A stretch of DNA of 64,000 bases, from positions 620,001-684,000 of the forward strand of contig NZ_CCVW01000001.1 in assembly GCF_000756815.1 (NCBI RefSeq), in the 5' to 3' direction. The notes beneath the pieces are model-generated. The model saw only the letters and a program-made list of their open reading frames with translations, was not told the origin of the DNA and did not search any database. The position numbers and the translations under genes are program-made. Source of the DNA: Legionella massiliensis. Lineage in GTDB: Bacteria > Pseudomonadota > Gammaproteobacteria > Legionellales > Legionellaceae. Shown piece after piece: positions 35,681 to 45,406 of the stretch (its first letter is position 1; every line of letters starts with the position of its first letter).

Positions 35681-37705
35681 TTACCAAATTACACAGCGAT
35701 TCATATTTACCATCAGACTGTTAGCCGGTGCTGCGAAAGCGGCTTGAAACTGCGGCATATTCGCAAGAGTCCCGTTAACTCGGTAGATCATTGGTGGATG
35801 TGGATCAGTCGTGACTAAATTACGAGCTTGCTGTGGGCGGATATTAGATGCCCAGACATGTGCTGTACCCAAAAAGAATTGTTGTTCAGGTGTGACAGAG
35901 TTGATAGTAGGTGCATCTTTATAATATTGGGAATTACGGAAGGCATGGTAGGCCAGAGTTAACCCGCCTAAATCAGCAGTTGCTTCACCAACAACTAACT
36001 TGCCCTGCACAGGGAGATCACCATCAACCTTATATTTTGAAAATTGCTCGACGATACAATTGGTCGCAGCTTGAAATTTTTTCAGATCTGCTTCTGTCCA
36101 CCAGTTTTTTAAATTGCCGTGGCCATCAAATTGGGCGCCCTGATCATCAAAACCATGGGTCATTTCATGCCCCATCACAAAACCTATCGAGCCATAATTG
36201 ACTGCTGCTGGTGCATTGGGGTCAAAGAAGGGCGGCTGTAGAATACCGGCGGGAATATTGAGGTTATTCATTGAGGGATCATAATAAGCATTGATTGTCT
36301 GCGGTGGCATTGCCCATTCACTACGATCAACCGGTTTGCCAATTTTATTGAGATCGCGTTTATTTAAAAACTCATTGGCACGAATGACATTTAAAACATA
36401 GGGGCCACGATCAACCTTTAAGGTTGAATAATCCCACCATTTGTTGGGGTAGCCGACTCGCTCTTCCATCAGGGCTAATTTTTTCAGAGCGGCTTGCCGG
36501 GTTTCTGGGGTCATCCAGCTCAGTGTTTTTAAATCATTCTGTAAGGCTTTACGAATATTATTCAAAATTTCTAGTGCAGCTTGCTTTGATGATGGGGGAA
36601 AATATTTTTCCACATAAAGTTTTCCAATAGCGAAGCCTAGGGCCCCATTCTCAGTATTTATCACTCGCTTCCAACGAGGTAATAATTTCTCTGTACCTGT
36701 CAGAGCAGAGGTCATCTTGAAATTTTGATCAACAAAGGGCTGTGATAAATAAGGCGCGTAGGCATCAATCAGGTGCCAGCGCAAATAGGTTTTCCAATCA
36801 TCAAGGGGAACAGATTGCAGCTGCTCATTTAAGGCTTTAAAGAAACCTGGCATGGCCAGGTTGATGTGTTTAATTTCAGGCTGGCCAAGGCCAGTGAGAT
36901 ATTTGGCCCATGAAAAATTGGGTGTGGTTTGCTGAAGCTGCTGTAAATCCATCATGTGATAAATTGCATGCGGATCGCGTTGTTCAGTTTGTGACATTGA
37001 CTCTTTAGCCAGGGTGGTTTCAATCTTCATTACGGTCGCGGCTTCCATCGCTGCTTTATCTGGACTATCCCCTAGCAATTCAAACATTTTAGCCATGTGC
37101 TCGACATAGGTCGCACGTATTTTTTGAAATTTTTTATCATCTTTCAGATAATAATCACGATCGGGCAAACCAAGACCGCCTTGCATTGCTGCCCCTATCA
37201 TCTCTTGGCTATTCTTGAAATCCTGCATGGAGCCAAAACCAAAGAGCGCATCAACGCCAATTAGCTGCAAATGGGTGATAACAGTTTGTAGGTCAGCCAG
37301 ATTTTTAATCGCTTCTATACGCGCTAACTCAGGTCTCAAGGGCTCAATACCTACTTTATTGATAAGCGCCTCATCCATACCTGAGAAATAAAAGTCCCCT
37401 ACCTTTTGTTCCGTACTACCAGGCGCTGCTTTTTTATCCTCGGATGCGGCGATGAGCATTTGATGGAGCTGGGTCTGAACTTTCTCGTTAAGGATATTAA
37501 AACTTCCCCAGGTCGCATATTCCGGCGGGATAGGGTTCTGTTTTTGCCAGCTGCCATTGGCATAGGCGAAGAAATCTTCAGTGGGGGAGGCTTTGTTATC
37601 AAGCCAATCAAGATGTAATGCTTCTGCTGGATTGCTAATTGTTGCTGTCGCGAAGGCCGCAGGTATACACAGCATTGCGCTAAAAATTGCAATTGTAAAT
37701 CGCAT
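35681..37705 (-). CDS. pepO: M13-family zinc endopeptidase (neprilysin/PepO type)
   Basis: The signal peptide (MRFTIAIFSAMLCIPAAFATA) precedes a 650-residue M13 peptidase. N-terminal M13 landmarks include DFFAYANGSW. The zinc site is GHEMTHGFDDQGAQFD (HExxH), with the third ligand in VGEATADLGGLTLAYHAF and the substrate-binding N-A-Y-Y-D before it. The late V-T-T-D-x-H-P-P and C-terminal C-V-I-W are typical. It degrades peptides in the periplasm or outside the cell. No partner gene is obvious; polA lies upstream in the same direction after 63 bp. Confidence 0.93.
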   Translation of the reverse strand: MRFTIAIFSAMLCIPAAFATATISNPAEALHLDWLDNKASPTEDFFAYANGSWQKQNPIPPEYATWGSFNILNEKVQTQLHQMLIAASEDKKAAPGSTEQKVGDFYFSGMDEALINKVGIEPLRPELARIEAIKNLADLQTVITHLQLIGVDALFGFGSMQDFKNSQEMIGAAMQGGLGLPDRDYYLKDDKKFQKIRATYVEHMAKMFELLGDSPDKAAMEAATVMKIETTLAKESMSQTEQRDPHAIYHMMDLQQLQQTTPNFSWAKYLTGLGQPEIKHINLAMPGFFKALNEQLQSVPLDDWKTYLRWHLIDAYAPYLSQPFVDQNFKMTSALTGTEKLLPRWKRVINTENGALGFAIGKLYVEKYFPPSSKQAALEILNNIRKALQNDLKTLSWMTPETRQAALKKLALMEERVGYPNKWWDYSTLKVDRGPYVLNVIRANEFLNKRDLNKIGKPVDRSEWAMPPQTINAYYDPSMNNLNIPAGILQPPFFDPNAPAAVNYGSIGFVMGHEMTHGFDDQGAQFDGHGNLKNWWTEADLKKFQAATNCIVEQFSKYKVDGDLPVQGKLVVGEATADLGGLTLAYHAFRNSQYYKDAPTINSVTPEQQFFLGTAHVWASNIRPQQARNLVTTDPHPPMIYRVNGTLANMPQFQAAFAAPANSLMVNMNRCVIW

Positions 37706-37768
37706 GACTTTTCCCTCTATTCAAAAATGATAAGCATGATACCAATAGCTGTGCTTTGCAAGATTAGC

Positions 37769-40462
37769 TTAATGCGCTTCGTCCCAATCCTTGCCAACAC
37801 CAAGCGAAATCAGCAAAGGCACGGACAATTCCACAGCATGCTCCATGATTTCACGAATACTTTGTTTGGCCAGCTCTACAGCAGTCTCATGTACCTCAAA
37901 CACCAGTTCGTCATGTACCTGCATGATCATTTTAACTAGCTGTTTTTCCTGAGTTGTCTGCCATTGGGCGACGGCCAGCATTGCTTTTTTAATAATATCG
38001 GCTGCGGTTCCCTGCATGGGGGCGTTAATTGCAGCGCGTTCTGCGGCTTTTTGACGCATCATGTTTTGGGCATTGATTTCAGCAAGATAGAGGCGGCGGC
38101 CAAAGATGGTTTCAACATAGCCCTGCTTATGAGCCTGGGTACGGGTGCGTTCCATGTAGTCAAGAACTCCGGGATAGCGCTGGAAATAGCGGTCCATATA
38201 ATATTGCGCATCCTGTCGTTCGATACCCAACTGTTTGGCTAGGCCAAAGGCTGACATGCCATAGATTAGGCCGAAATTCACCGCTTTGGCGCGGCGACGG
38301 TGTTCGCTATCGACTTTATCAATATCGACCTGGAAGATTTCACTGGCGGTTGCACTATGAATATCCCAACCCTTGGCGAAGGCTTTCAGTAAATTTTCAT
38401 CCTGAGATAGATGCGCCATGATGCGCAGCTCTATTTGTGAATAGTCTGCCGCTAAAATCAGGTGATTGGCAGGTGCGATAAAGGCTTTACGAATCATGCG
38501 CCCTTCTTCGCTGCGTACTGGAATATTCTGTAAATTCGGATCGCTCGAAGATAAACGGCCAGTTGCGGCAACCGCCTGATTATAGGAGGTATGCACCCGA
38601 TGAGTTTTAGCATTGATTCGTTTGGGTAAGGCATCAATATAGGTTGATACCAATTTACTTAGGCTGCGATATTCGAGAATTACAGCTGGCAAACGGTAGT
38701 CAAAGGCAAGTTCTTGCAAAACGGATTCTGCGGTTGAGGGCTGACCTGTCGGTGTCTTGGTGAGTACTGGTAATTTTTGCTCTTCGAATAAGATTTCCTG
38801 CAGTTGTTTCGGTGAATTGAGATTGAAGGGTTTGCCTGCTAATTGCACCGCTTCTTCCCCTAAAACCTCCATGCGCTCCTTGAGGCGAGTACCTTGTTTT
38901 ACTAAGGTTTGCTCATCAATGAGTACGCCTTGATATTCCATATCGGCAAGCACAGTGAGCAGTGGTACTTCAATAGTATTCAGCACGCTTCGCAACTTCT
39001 CATCAAGCATTGGATAAAGCTTATGATGTAATTTCAGCGTAATATCTGCATCCTCTGCTGCATAGGGCGCTGCTTTGCATAGCGGAATTTCATCAAAGCG
39101 CAGTTGCTTGGCACCCTTACCGGCGACATCTTCGTAGCTGATCGTTTTATGACCAAGGTATTTCAACGACAGGGAATCCATATCGTGACGATTTGCATTG
39201 GAATTTAAAACATAGGACTCAAGCATGGTATCAAAGGTGATCCCCTGCATAGTGATGCCATGATTCTTAAATACATTGAAATCATATTTCAAATTTTGGC
39301 CAATTTTACCTATCTTGGGGTTTTCAAGAATCGGTTTTAGCGCTTTGAAAACTAAGTCAGACGGGAGTTGCTCGCTACCGTCTTTGTGAGTAAGCGGGAT
39401 ATAGACTGGCTTATCCTCTTCAATAGCCAGGGAAATACCAACAATTTCGGCTTCCATGACATCAAGGCTCGTTGTTTCTGTATCGATACAAAAGAGTGAA
39501 CAAGTTTGCAAGTCTTGCAACCAGCTATCTAATTGCTGCTGGCTGTTAATTATTTCATAGCTGGCTTCTTTAGGAGGAGCTGATTCAGTTACGGTTTCTT
39601 TGCCATTGCTCTCCTGGCCTAATAATTCTTTTAGCCAGTTTTTAAATTCCAGTTCGCGCGTCAATTCAATTAAACGCTCTTGATTCGCTGGCCTGGGCCT
39701 GAGATCGGCTATTCCAAGGTGCAATTCAACATCGGTTTTGATGGTCACCAGCCTTTTGGATAGGGGGAGTTGCGGCAGGCTGTTACGTAGATATTCGCCA
39801 ATTTTACCGCCTATTGCGGCGGAATCAGCGATGAGATTATCAAGAGTGCCATATTGTCCTAACCATTTGACCGCTGTTTTAGGGCCGCATTTTGTAACTC
39901 CAGGAACATTATCAACGGTATCACCGATCAGCGTCAGATAATCGATAATTTGCTCTGGGCTGACACCAAATTTTTCCTTTACTCCGGCGATATCCAATGT
40001 TTGATTGCTCATGGTGTTAATGAGGGAAACATGCTCATTCACCAGCTGCGCCATATCCTTATCGCCTGTAGAGATAATAACCTCTTGTTTCTGCTCTGTA
40101 GCCATCCTTGCCAGGGTGCCAATGACATCGTCCGCTTCGACATTTTCGACGATGAGCAGTGGCAAACCCATTGCTTCGAGTACTTCAAGCAGGGGCTTAA
40201 ATTGAGAGCTTAACTCCTGGGGCATAGGCGGGCGGTTGGCCTTATATTCTGGGTACCATTCATCTCTAAAGGTCTTGCCCTTCGCATCAAAAATTACCGC
40301 GATCTGTTCTGGTTGGTAGTCTTTGATCAGGCGTTTAACCATATTGGCTACGCCATAGACAGCCCCTGTTGGCTGTCCTTTGGAGTTTGTTAAGGGAGGG
40401 AGTGCGTGAAAAGCACGAAAAAAATAAGAGGAGCCGTCAATCAGAACAAGTGGAGAGGCCAT
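37769..40462 (-). CDS. polA: DNA polymerase I
   Basis: The 897-residue enzyme has all three domains. The 5'-3' exonuclease (about 1-290) includes VDNVPGVTKCGPKTAVKWL. The 3'-5' proofreading domain (about 300-490) keeps its acidic residues in FCIDTETTSLDV and YAAEDADITLKL. The polymerase domain includes LILAADYSQIELRIMAHLS, RRRAKAVNFGLIYGMSAFGL and MQVHDELVFEV. It functions in Okazaki-fragment processing and excision repair. Its ATG overlaps the lpxD stop by one base (TAATG), implying coupling with lpxD. Confidence 0.98.
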   Translation of the reverse strand: MASPLVLIDGSSYFFRAFHALPPLTNSKGQPTGAVYGVANMVKRLIKDYQPEQIAVIFDAKGKTFRDEWYPEYKANRPPMPQELSSQFKPLLEVLEAMGLPLLIVENVEADDVIGTLARMATEQKQEVIISTGDKDMAQLVNEHVSLINTMSNQTLDIAGVKEKFGVSPEQIIDYLTLIGDTVDNVPGVTKCGPKTAVKWLGQYGTLDNLIADSAAIGGKIGEYLRNSLPQLPLSKRLVTIKTDVELHLGIADLRPRPANQERLIELTRELEFKNWLKELLGQESNGKETVTESAPPKEASYEIINSQQQLDSWLQDLQTCSLFCIDTETTSLDVMEAEIVGISLAIEEDKPVYIPLTHKDGSEQLPSDLVFKALKPILENPKIGKIGQNLKYDFNVFKNHGITMQGITFDTMLESYVLNSNANRHDMDSLSLKYLGHKTISYEDVAGKGAKQLRFDEIPLCKAAPYAAEDADITLKLHHKLYPMLDEKLRSVLNTIEVPLLTVLADMEYQGVLIDEQTLVKQGTRLKERMEVLGEEAVQLAGKPFNLNSPKQLQEILFEEQKLPVLTKTPTGQPSTAESVLQELAFDYRLPAVILEYRSLSKLVSTYIDALPKRINAKTHRVHTSYNQAVAATGRLSSSDPNLQNIPVRSEEGRMIRKAFIAPANHLILAADYSQIELRIMAHLSQDENLLKAFAKGWDIHSATASEIFQVDIDKVDSEHRRRAKAVNFGLIYGMSAFGLAKQLGIERQDAQYYMDRYFQRYPGVLDYMERTRTQAHKQGYVETIFGRRLYLAEINAQNMMRQKAAERAAINAPMQGTAADIIKKAMLAVAQWQTTQEKQLVKMIMQVHDELVFEVHETAVELAKQSIREIMEHAVELSVPLLISLGVGKDWDEAH

Positions 40463-41514
40463 TATTCTTCGGCCTCGTATTGCGCTAGTCGTTCGCTAAG
40501 AGCGTCTACTTTCTCGCTTAGGTTCTTTAAATTTTTGCGCATTAAAGGAATACGAGTGACAGATAATTCCTGCTCAATTGCCTTGTCTTTGGGGCGCGCT
40601 GGATTGCCGAGATAAACGTTGCCATGCTTGAGGTGCTTTTTCGGTGGTACACCGGCACGGGCTGCTAAGATAACGCCGTCATCAATGCGAACATGATCGC
40701 TAACCCCGACATTGGCTGCAAAAATAACATGGTTGCCACTGGTTGTGCTGCCCGCAATCCCGGTGAAGGCACAAAGAATATTGTGTTTGCCTAATTTCAC
40801 GGAATGAGCAACTTGTACGAGATTATCAATTTTTGTTCCTGCGCCAACAATAGTTGCGCCTAAGGTCGCTCGGTCAACAACGGTATTTGCACCAATTTCG
40901 ACATCATCTTCAATGATGACGTGACCGATATGCGGAACTTTTAAATGCTGGTTATCAACAAAGGTATAACCAAAACCATCTGAACCAATGACGGTCGATG
41001 CATGAATTGCGACTCTGGAACCAATATGGCATTGATCATAAACCGTTACATGAGGATGCAGTGTGGTATCTGCGCCAATCTTAACATTAGCACCAATACT
41101 GACATGACTTTTCAGCACAGAATGATCGCCGATAACGGTACCTGATTCGATCACCACATAGGCGCCAATGGAAACATTGTTCCCTAGACTAACATCCTCA
41201 GCAATCACTGCTGTAGGATGAATGCCTATAGCTTGTTTTTTGCCTGGATAGAAATGATTTAGCAGTTGAATAAAGGCCTTAAAAGGATGAGCAACTTGAA
41301 TAACGGGTTTTACTTCGCTAGATGTTGAGTTGCTAACCAGGATAGCTGCTGCCTGTGATTTTTCTGCCAGTTGTAATTTGTCATTTCCGTCAGCAAATAC
41401 CAGAGCGTCAGCAACAATATTTTCAATCGGTGAAAGCGAAGAAACTGTTACTTTTCCGTCACCTACAACCGTACCCTGCACTAACTTGGCTATCTCATAC
41501 AACGAAGCATTCAT
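40462..41514 (-). CDS. lpxD: UDP-3-O-(3-hydroxyacyl)glucosamine N-acyltransferase
   Basis: LpxD adds the second 3-hydroxyacyl chain in lipid A synthesis. An N-terminal uridine-binding domain (about 1-100) leads to a left-handed beta-helix of hexapeptide repeats. The catalytic histidine region is [14 protein letters not shown], and [16 protein letters not shown] follows. The C-terminal helix ([19 protein letters not shown]) is the acyl-carrier recognition part. The start at 41514 is preferred to the TTG one codon earlier. It is not linked to bamA, fabZ or lpxA as in many genomes, so a second lpxD copy elsewhere is possible. Confidence 0.93.
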   Translation of the reverse strand: MNASLYEIAKLVQGTVVGDGKVTVSSLSPIENIVADALVFADGNDKLQLAEKSQAAAILVSNSTSSEVKPVIQVAHPFKAFIQLLNHFYPGKKQAIGIHPTAVIAEDVSLGNNVSIGAYVVIESGTVIGDHSVLKSHVSIGANVKIGADTTLHPHVTVYDQCHIGSRVAIHASTVIGSDGFGYTFVDNQHLKVPHIGHVIIEDDVEIGANTVVDRATLGATIVGAGTKIDNLVQVAHSVKLGKHNILCAFTGIAGSTTSGNHVIFAANVGVSDHVRIDDGVILAARAGVPPKKHLKHGNVYLGNPARPKDKAIEQELSVTRIPLMRKNLKNLSEKVDALSERLAQYEAEE

Positions 41515-41835
41515 CAATTGACCTTATAAAGATGCAAAATAGAGCGATTATAGCGCGATGTTGCCATAGTTGCGAATGATGTTTCTCTAAAATTTTATAG
41601 GCACATGGTTACCTAATTAGCAAGATGTGTATACTAGGGCTTTGTACGAGATAAAAAATAGAAACTCTCTAATTCGTTCTGAATATATAGTCCGTCATCC
41701 TGAGCGCAGCGAAGGATCTCCGGGATTAGCACGGTGCCTCATTCAGGAGATCCTTCGCTGCGCTCAGGATGACGGAATGTAGGGGCAAGGGGGCGTTATT
41801 TATTATAAAGAGTACTCGTTTCAGGATAGGTAAAT
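41515..41835. other. Divergent intergenic region with an F-family repeat
   Basis: The 321-bp gap separates lpxD and the YhhN gene. The centre holds a complete F-family palindrome (41693-41774). The lpxD side is AT-rich and probably holds the lpxD-polA promoter, though no clear box pair was fixed. Confidence 0.55.
41693..41774. repeat. F-family palindromic repeat (near-perfect copy)
   Basis: The arms cgtcatcctgagcgcagcga and its complement flank cgggattagcacggtgcctc. It is the cleanest palindrome of the six copies. Confidence 0.85.
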
Positions 41836-42525
41836 ATGTATGGACTACAGCCCAGACGATTAACAATAATGATCATCCTAAGCATGGTAATTTATCTTCT
41901 GCTTATGCCGTTCACCCAATTTCCTGTGAATGCCTTGTTTAAAATTATCCCTATTCTTTTGTTAATTCTATTAACCTGCCAAACAATAGCAAAAAGCCAA
42001 ACAAGGACCTTGCTAGTCCTAGCCCTGTTTTTCTCGGTGTTGGGTGATGCTGTGCTAACGACGGGATGGTATTTTGCTTTGCCGATAGGTATTCTATTGT
42101 TCATCTGTGTTCATTGTAGCTATATTCGCTTATTTCTATTGCATAGCCAGTATAGGCGCCTACGGGTTATCGTTTTCCTTCCCATTGCGTTTTTTATAGC
42201 TCTAAGTTTTTATTATGAAGAACCTTCTTTGCACGAGATGAAGATACTGGTTATGGTCTATGGGGCTATTATCAGTCTAATGATATTTGCTGCCTTACAG
42301 GTCAAAGAAAAACAAGGTCTAATAGCTAGCGGTGCGCTCTTATTTTTATTTTCTGACTTTATCTTCTCCTTGAACCAATTTGTTTTTCCTTATAGTAAGG
42401 CAATCAATGGCCTGGTCATCTCTCTTTATTATTCAGCCCAGTTTTTGCTAGTTAGGGGTATTCGTTCTTTAGAAGGGATAAATCCTAATTTCAAAACCCT
42501 AACGCAGCCCGTCACCCTAACATAG
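41836..42525 (+). CDS. YhhN/TMEM86-family membrane protein (lysoplasmalogenase-like)
   Basis: The 229-residue protein has about eight hydrophobic helices with YhhN-family landmarks: FKIIPILLLILL, the polar pair in LFFSVLGDAVL, and LFLFSDFIFSLNQF near the end. Some family members hydrolyse lysoplasmalogen, but many are uncharacterised, so an enzymatic role is only suggested. GGATAGG lies before the ATG. The stop lies at the edge of the next repeat region, whose start (cccgtcaccctaacatagcc) resembles the sequence after mltA. Confidence 0.8.
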   Translation: MYGLQPRRLTIMIILSMVIYLLLMPFTQFPVNALFKIIPILLLILLTCQTIAKSQTRTLLVLALFFSVLGDAVLTTGWYFALPIGILLFICVHCSYIRLFLLHSQYRRLRVIVFLPIAFFIALSFYYEEPSLHEMKILVMVYGAIISLMIFAALQVKEKQGLIASGALLFLFSDFIFSLNQFVFPYSKAINGLVISLYYSAQFLLVRGIRSLEGINPNFKTLTQPVTLT

Positions 42526-42554
42526 CCCGCCATCTTGAGAGCCCTAAAGACGTA

Positions 42555-42636
42555 CGTCATGTCGAACGTAGAGAGACATCTCCCGAATGTGGCAGAGTGC
42601 TAGTCCCGGAGATCCCTCACTATGTTCGGGATGACG
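42555..42636. repeat. F-family palindromic repeat (variant arms)
   Basis: This copy has the second arm type: cgtcatgtcgaacgtagaga on the left and ctcactatgttcgggatgac on the right, with the same central gtggcagagtgctag as the other copies. It lies between the YhhN gene and thyA. Confidence 0.75.
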
Positions 42637-42688
42637 GGGTCTTTATCGATATTTGCCCCAAAGGGGCTGGAGTTCTTTGGATAACGAA

Positions 42689-43483
42689 TCAAACCGCAAT
42701 AGGCGCTTTAATTGCTGGATGCGATTGATAATTAGTAAATTCAAAATCCTCGTATTGATAGCCAAAAAGTGAAGTGGGCTTCTGTTTTATAACTAACTTC
42801 GGCAAGGGAAGAGGGCTGCGCTCCAGTTGTGTTCTGGCCTGTTCCAGATGATTTAAATATAAGTGGCAGTCCCCACCTGTCCACACAAAATCACCGACTC
42901 CAAGATTGCATTGTTGCGCGACCATATGGGTGAGCAAGGCATAGGAGGCAATATTGAAGGGAACACCTAAAAAGACATCCGCAGAGCGTTGATACAACTG
43001 GCATGACAGGCGATTATCCGCGACATAGAATTGGAAGAGTGCGTGACAGGGCATCAAGGCCATCTTATCCAGTTCACCGACATTCCAGGCACTTACCAAT
43101 AATCGGCGTGAATCAGGATTGGTCTTTATTTGGCTAATAACATCCGATAATTGATCGATTGTTCGTCCATCGGCAGTTGGCCAGGAACGCCATTGACGGC
43201 CATAAACTGGACCTAAATTGCCCTCGGCATCAGCCCATTCATCCCAGATAGTTACGCGATTATCATTGAGATATTTAATGTTGGTATCCCCACGTAAAAA
43301 CCATAGTAACTCATGAATAATACTGCGGGTATGCAGTTTCTTAGTGGTTACTAAGGGGAAACCTTCGCCTAGGTTAAAACGCATTTGGTATGCGAAAACA
43401 GACAGCGTGCCTGTTCCAGTTCGGTCTGTTTTTTCCACACCCTGTTCGAGAATATGTTCGAGTAACTGTAAATAGGTTTTCAT
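42689..43483 (-). CDS. thyA: Thymidylate synthase
   Basis: ThyA methylates dUMP to dTMP with methylene-tetrahydrofolate. The 264-residue chain is full length: [20 protein letters not shown] at the start, the nucleophilic Cys in [31 protein letters not shown], and the end [18 protein letters not shown]. Its ATG overlaps the lgt stop by 4 bases (ATGA), the arrangement also seen in E. coli and Pseudomonas. Confidence 0.98.
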   Translation of the reverse strand: MKTYLQLLEHILEQGVEKTDRTGTGTLSVFAYQMRFNLGEGFPLVTTKKLHTRSIIHELLWFLRGDTNIKYLNDNRVTIWDEWADAEGNLGPVYGRQWRSWPTADGRTIDQLSDVISQIKTNPDSRRLLVSAWNVGELDKMALMPCHALFQFYVADNRLSCQLYQRSADVFLGVPFNIASYALLTHMVAQQCNLGVGDFVWTGGDCHLYLNHLEQARTQLERSPLPLPKLVIKQKPTSLFGYQYEDFEFTNYQSHPAIKAPIAV

Positions 43484-44253
43484 CGTTTACTCCACTTTAA
43501 CCACCATAGGCCTATTAATAACATAGGAATGGATAATAATTGCCCCATTGTTAGCCAATTAAAGGCTATAAAACCAAGCTGAACATCAGGCTCACGGAAG
43601 CATTCAGCAATCAATCGGCAGATAGAATAACCGATCAAAAACATTGCCGATACATTGCCAACTGGCCGTGGCTTCGAGGCGTACCACCAGAGAAAAATAA
43701 ATAGAGCAATACCCTCCAAGCCAAACTCATAGAGTTGTGAAGGATGACGAGGTTGGCCATCGGAGTTCGGAAACACCATTCCCCAGGGCGCATCAGTAAT
43801 TCGTCCCCATAATTCGCCATTAATAAAATTACCAATTCTTCCCGCGCCAAGCCCTAGGGGAACAAGGGGGGCGAGAAAGTCTGTGACTTGCATAAAGGGT
43901 TTCTTAAATTTACGAGCATAGAGCCACATCGCAAGAGCAACACCGAGCAGGCCACCATGAAAGGACATCCCTCCTTCCCATAACTTGAAAATGATCCAAG
44001 GTTGGGTAAAAAACTGATAGGTATTGTAAAACAGCATATAACCCAAACGGCCGCCTATAATGACACCTAGGGCGCCATAGAAGATCAAATCGCTAATCTG
44101 TTCTGAGGTCCAATCCAGCTTGTAATGTTTAGCACGCCAATGCGCTAAAGCCCAGGCACCAGCAAAGCCTAGAAGATACATTAGGCCATACCAATGGACT
44201 TTGATTGGGCCGAGTGAAAAGGCTACAGGGTTAATTTGCGGAAATATTAGCAT
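43480..44253 (-). CDS. lgt: Prolipoprotein diacylglyceryl transferase
   Basis: Lgt transfers diacylglycerol from phosphatidylglycerol to the lipobox cysteine of prolipoproteins in the inner membrane. The seven-helix protein shows [37 protein letters not shown], and the signature [18 protein letters not shown], followed by [13 protein letters not shown]. It overlaps thyA by 4 bases. Confidence 0.97.
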   Translation of the reverse strand: MLIFPQINPVAFSLGPIKVHWYGLMYLLGFAGAWALAHWRAKHYKLDWTSEQISDLIFYGALGVIIGGRLGYMLFYNTYQFFTQPWIIFKLWEGGMSFHGGLLGVALAMWLYARKFKKPFMQVTDFLAPLVPLGLGAGRIGNFINGELWGRITDAPWGMVFPNSDGQPRHPSQLYEFGLEGIALFIFLWWYASKPRPVGNVSAMFLIGYSICRLIAECFREPDVQLGFIAFNWLTMGQLLSIPMLLIGLWWLKWSKR

Positions 44254-44580
44254 GTAGATACCTTAAAAAATCTTATTTAATCCCACTGCTAAAGAGGCGC
44301 ATATGGGCTTTTACAGATAATGTCTAAGGCTGGGCTTTTCAGTCCAATGGCACTTAGAACGCTATGTAAAAAATGTTTTTTGTTCTCTCTCCACCGCGCT
44401 CACTGCCATTAAGTTAAGAGCATTTGTCATTCCCGCGAAGGCGAGAAACCATCTCTACATTGGCACTGTGTTTAGCTAGAAATAGTTTCCCGCCTTCGCG
44501 GGAATGACAAAACCTTCCTTAACTTAACGGCAGTGTCCCCCACGCCCCACGCAGTGGAGAGGGGAGCCTTTATACAAAAA
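44254..44580. other. Repeat-filled gap between lgt and the TSUP permease
   Basis: This 327-bp stretch contains a 135-bp A element (44401-44535). Its left flank (tggcacttagaacgctatgt, then an A-run) is nearly identical to 1290-1320, so a larger shared unit surrounds the A element in both places. There is no gene. Confidence 0.65.
44401..44535. mobile_element. A-type 135-bp palindromic MITE-like element
   Basis: The ends cactgccattaagttaag and cttaacttaacggcagtg are inverted copies (one mismatch over 18). Inner arms gtcattcccgcgaaggcg and its complement flank a centre atctctacattggcactgtg. It is nearly identical over its whole length to 53454-53588. A clear target duplication is not seen at this copy. 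Confidence 0.8.
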
Positions 44581-45405
44581 TTACAGCCACACATCCATTA
44601 AAAATTTAACAGAAATAGCTAGCAACAATAAAATAAAACAGCATTTTAATAAGTTAGTGGGCAAAATATAAGCTAATCTTGCGCCTATAGGGGCAAAAAA
44701 GACAGAGGTTAGCGCAATACAGAATACCGCTGGCCAATAAACAAAGCCGCTGCTGTAAGCAGGTAAATCTGGAGTATAAAACCCGACAATAATATAGGAT
44801 AGTGTGCCTATTATAGCCACGGTCACAGTGACTATTGCTGAAACAGGTATTATCTCTCTTATATCAAGCCCGCAATGGTTGAGATAGGGGACTACCATAG
44901 CTCCACCACCTATTCCCAATAAACCAGACAGGCAGCCAATAACATAACTCGTTAAATGATTGAGCCAGGCCTTTGGAAAGCCATGACCTGTTGTTGTGGC
45001 TTTTTTGATGATGGATAGCAACATTTTTACTGCAATAGAGAGTAAGAATAGGGCAAATATAATTTTAATCTCGTTGGTGGGTAATTTTTTAACGATAAAG
45101 GCGCCCGTGATTGTGCCCAAAATAATGCCAACTGCCAAACGCTTATAGATTTCCCACTGAACCCCTTTTTGCTTTTGGTGAGCACGAACGGAGGCATATG
45201 CGGTAAAGATCATGACGGCCAGTGAGGTGCCTATGGCCACAGGCATAATTAAATTTTGCGCAACATCATGATTATATTGAAAAAGGAACATCAGCGTGGG
45301 TACAACAACAATACCGCCTCCAACACCTAAGAGCCCTGCCGATAGTCCAGCAAAAACACCCGCTAAGGCATAGGCAAGGCCATTTATAACTACAAAAGGC
45401 AACAT
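44581..45405 (-). CDS. TSUP (TauE/SafE)-family permease
   Basis: The 274-residue inner-membrane protein has about eight helices in two repeats, each with the family glycine-rich motif: GLSAGLLGVGGGIVVVPTL and CLSGLLGIGGGAMVVPYL. TSUP proteins move sulfite, sulfonates or small organic anions; the substrate is unknown. Its position between lgt and ptsP matches the order I recall for Pseudomonas. It lies one base after the ptsP stop. Confidence 0.88.
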   Translation of the reverse strand: MLPFVVINGLAYALAGVFAGLSAGLLGVGGGIVVVPTLMFLFQYNHDVAQNLIMPVAIGTSLAVMIFTAYASVRAHQKQKGVQWEIYKRLAVGIILGTITGAFIVKKLPTNEIKIIFALFLLSIAVKMLLSIIKKATTTGHGFPKAWLNHLTSYVIGCLSGLLGIGGGAMVVPYLNHCGLDIREIIPVSAIVTVTVAIIGTLSYIIVGFYTPDLPAYSSGFVYWPAVFCIALTSVFFAPIGARLAYILPTNLLKCCFILLLLAISVKFLMDVWL

Positions 45406-45406
45406 A

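Noticed and set aside
35498..35818. 106-codon open frame
   Set aside because: It starts in a D repeat and ends antisense to pepO, with no ribosome site.
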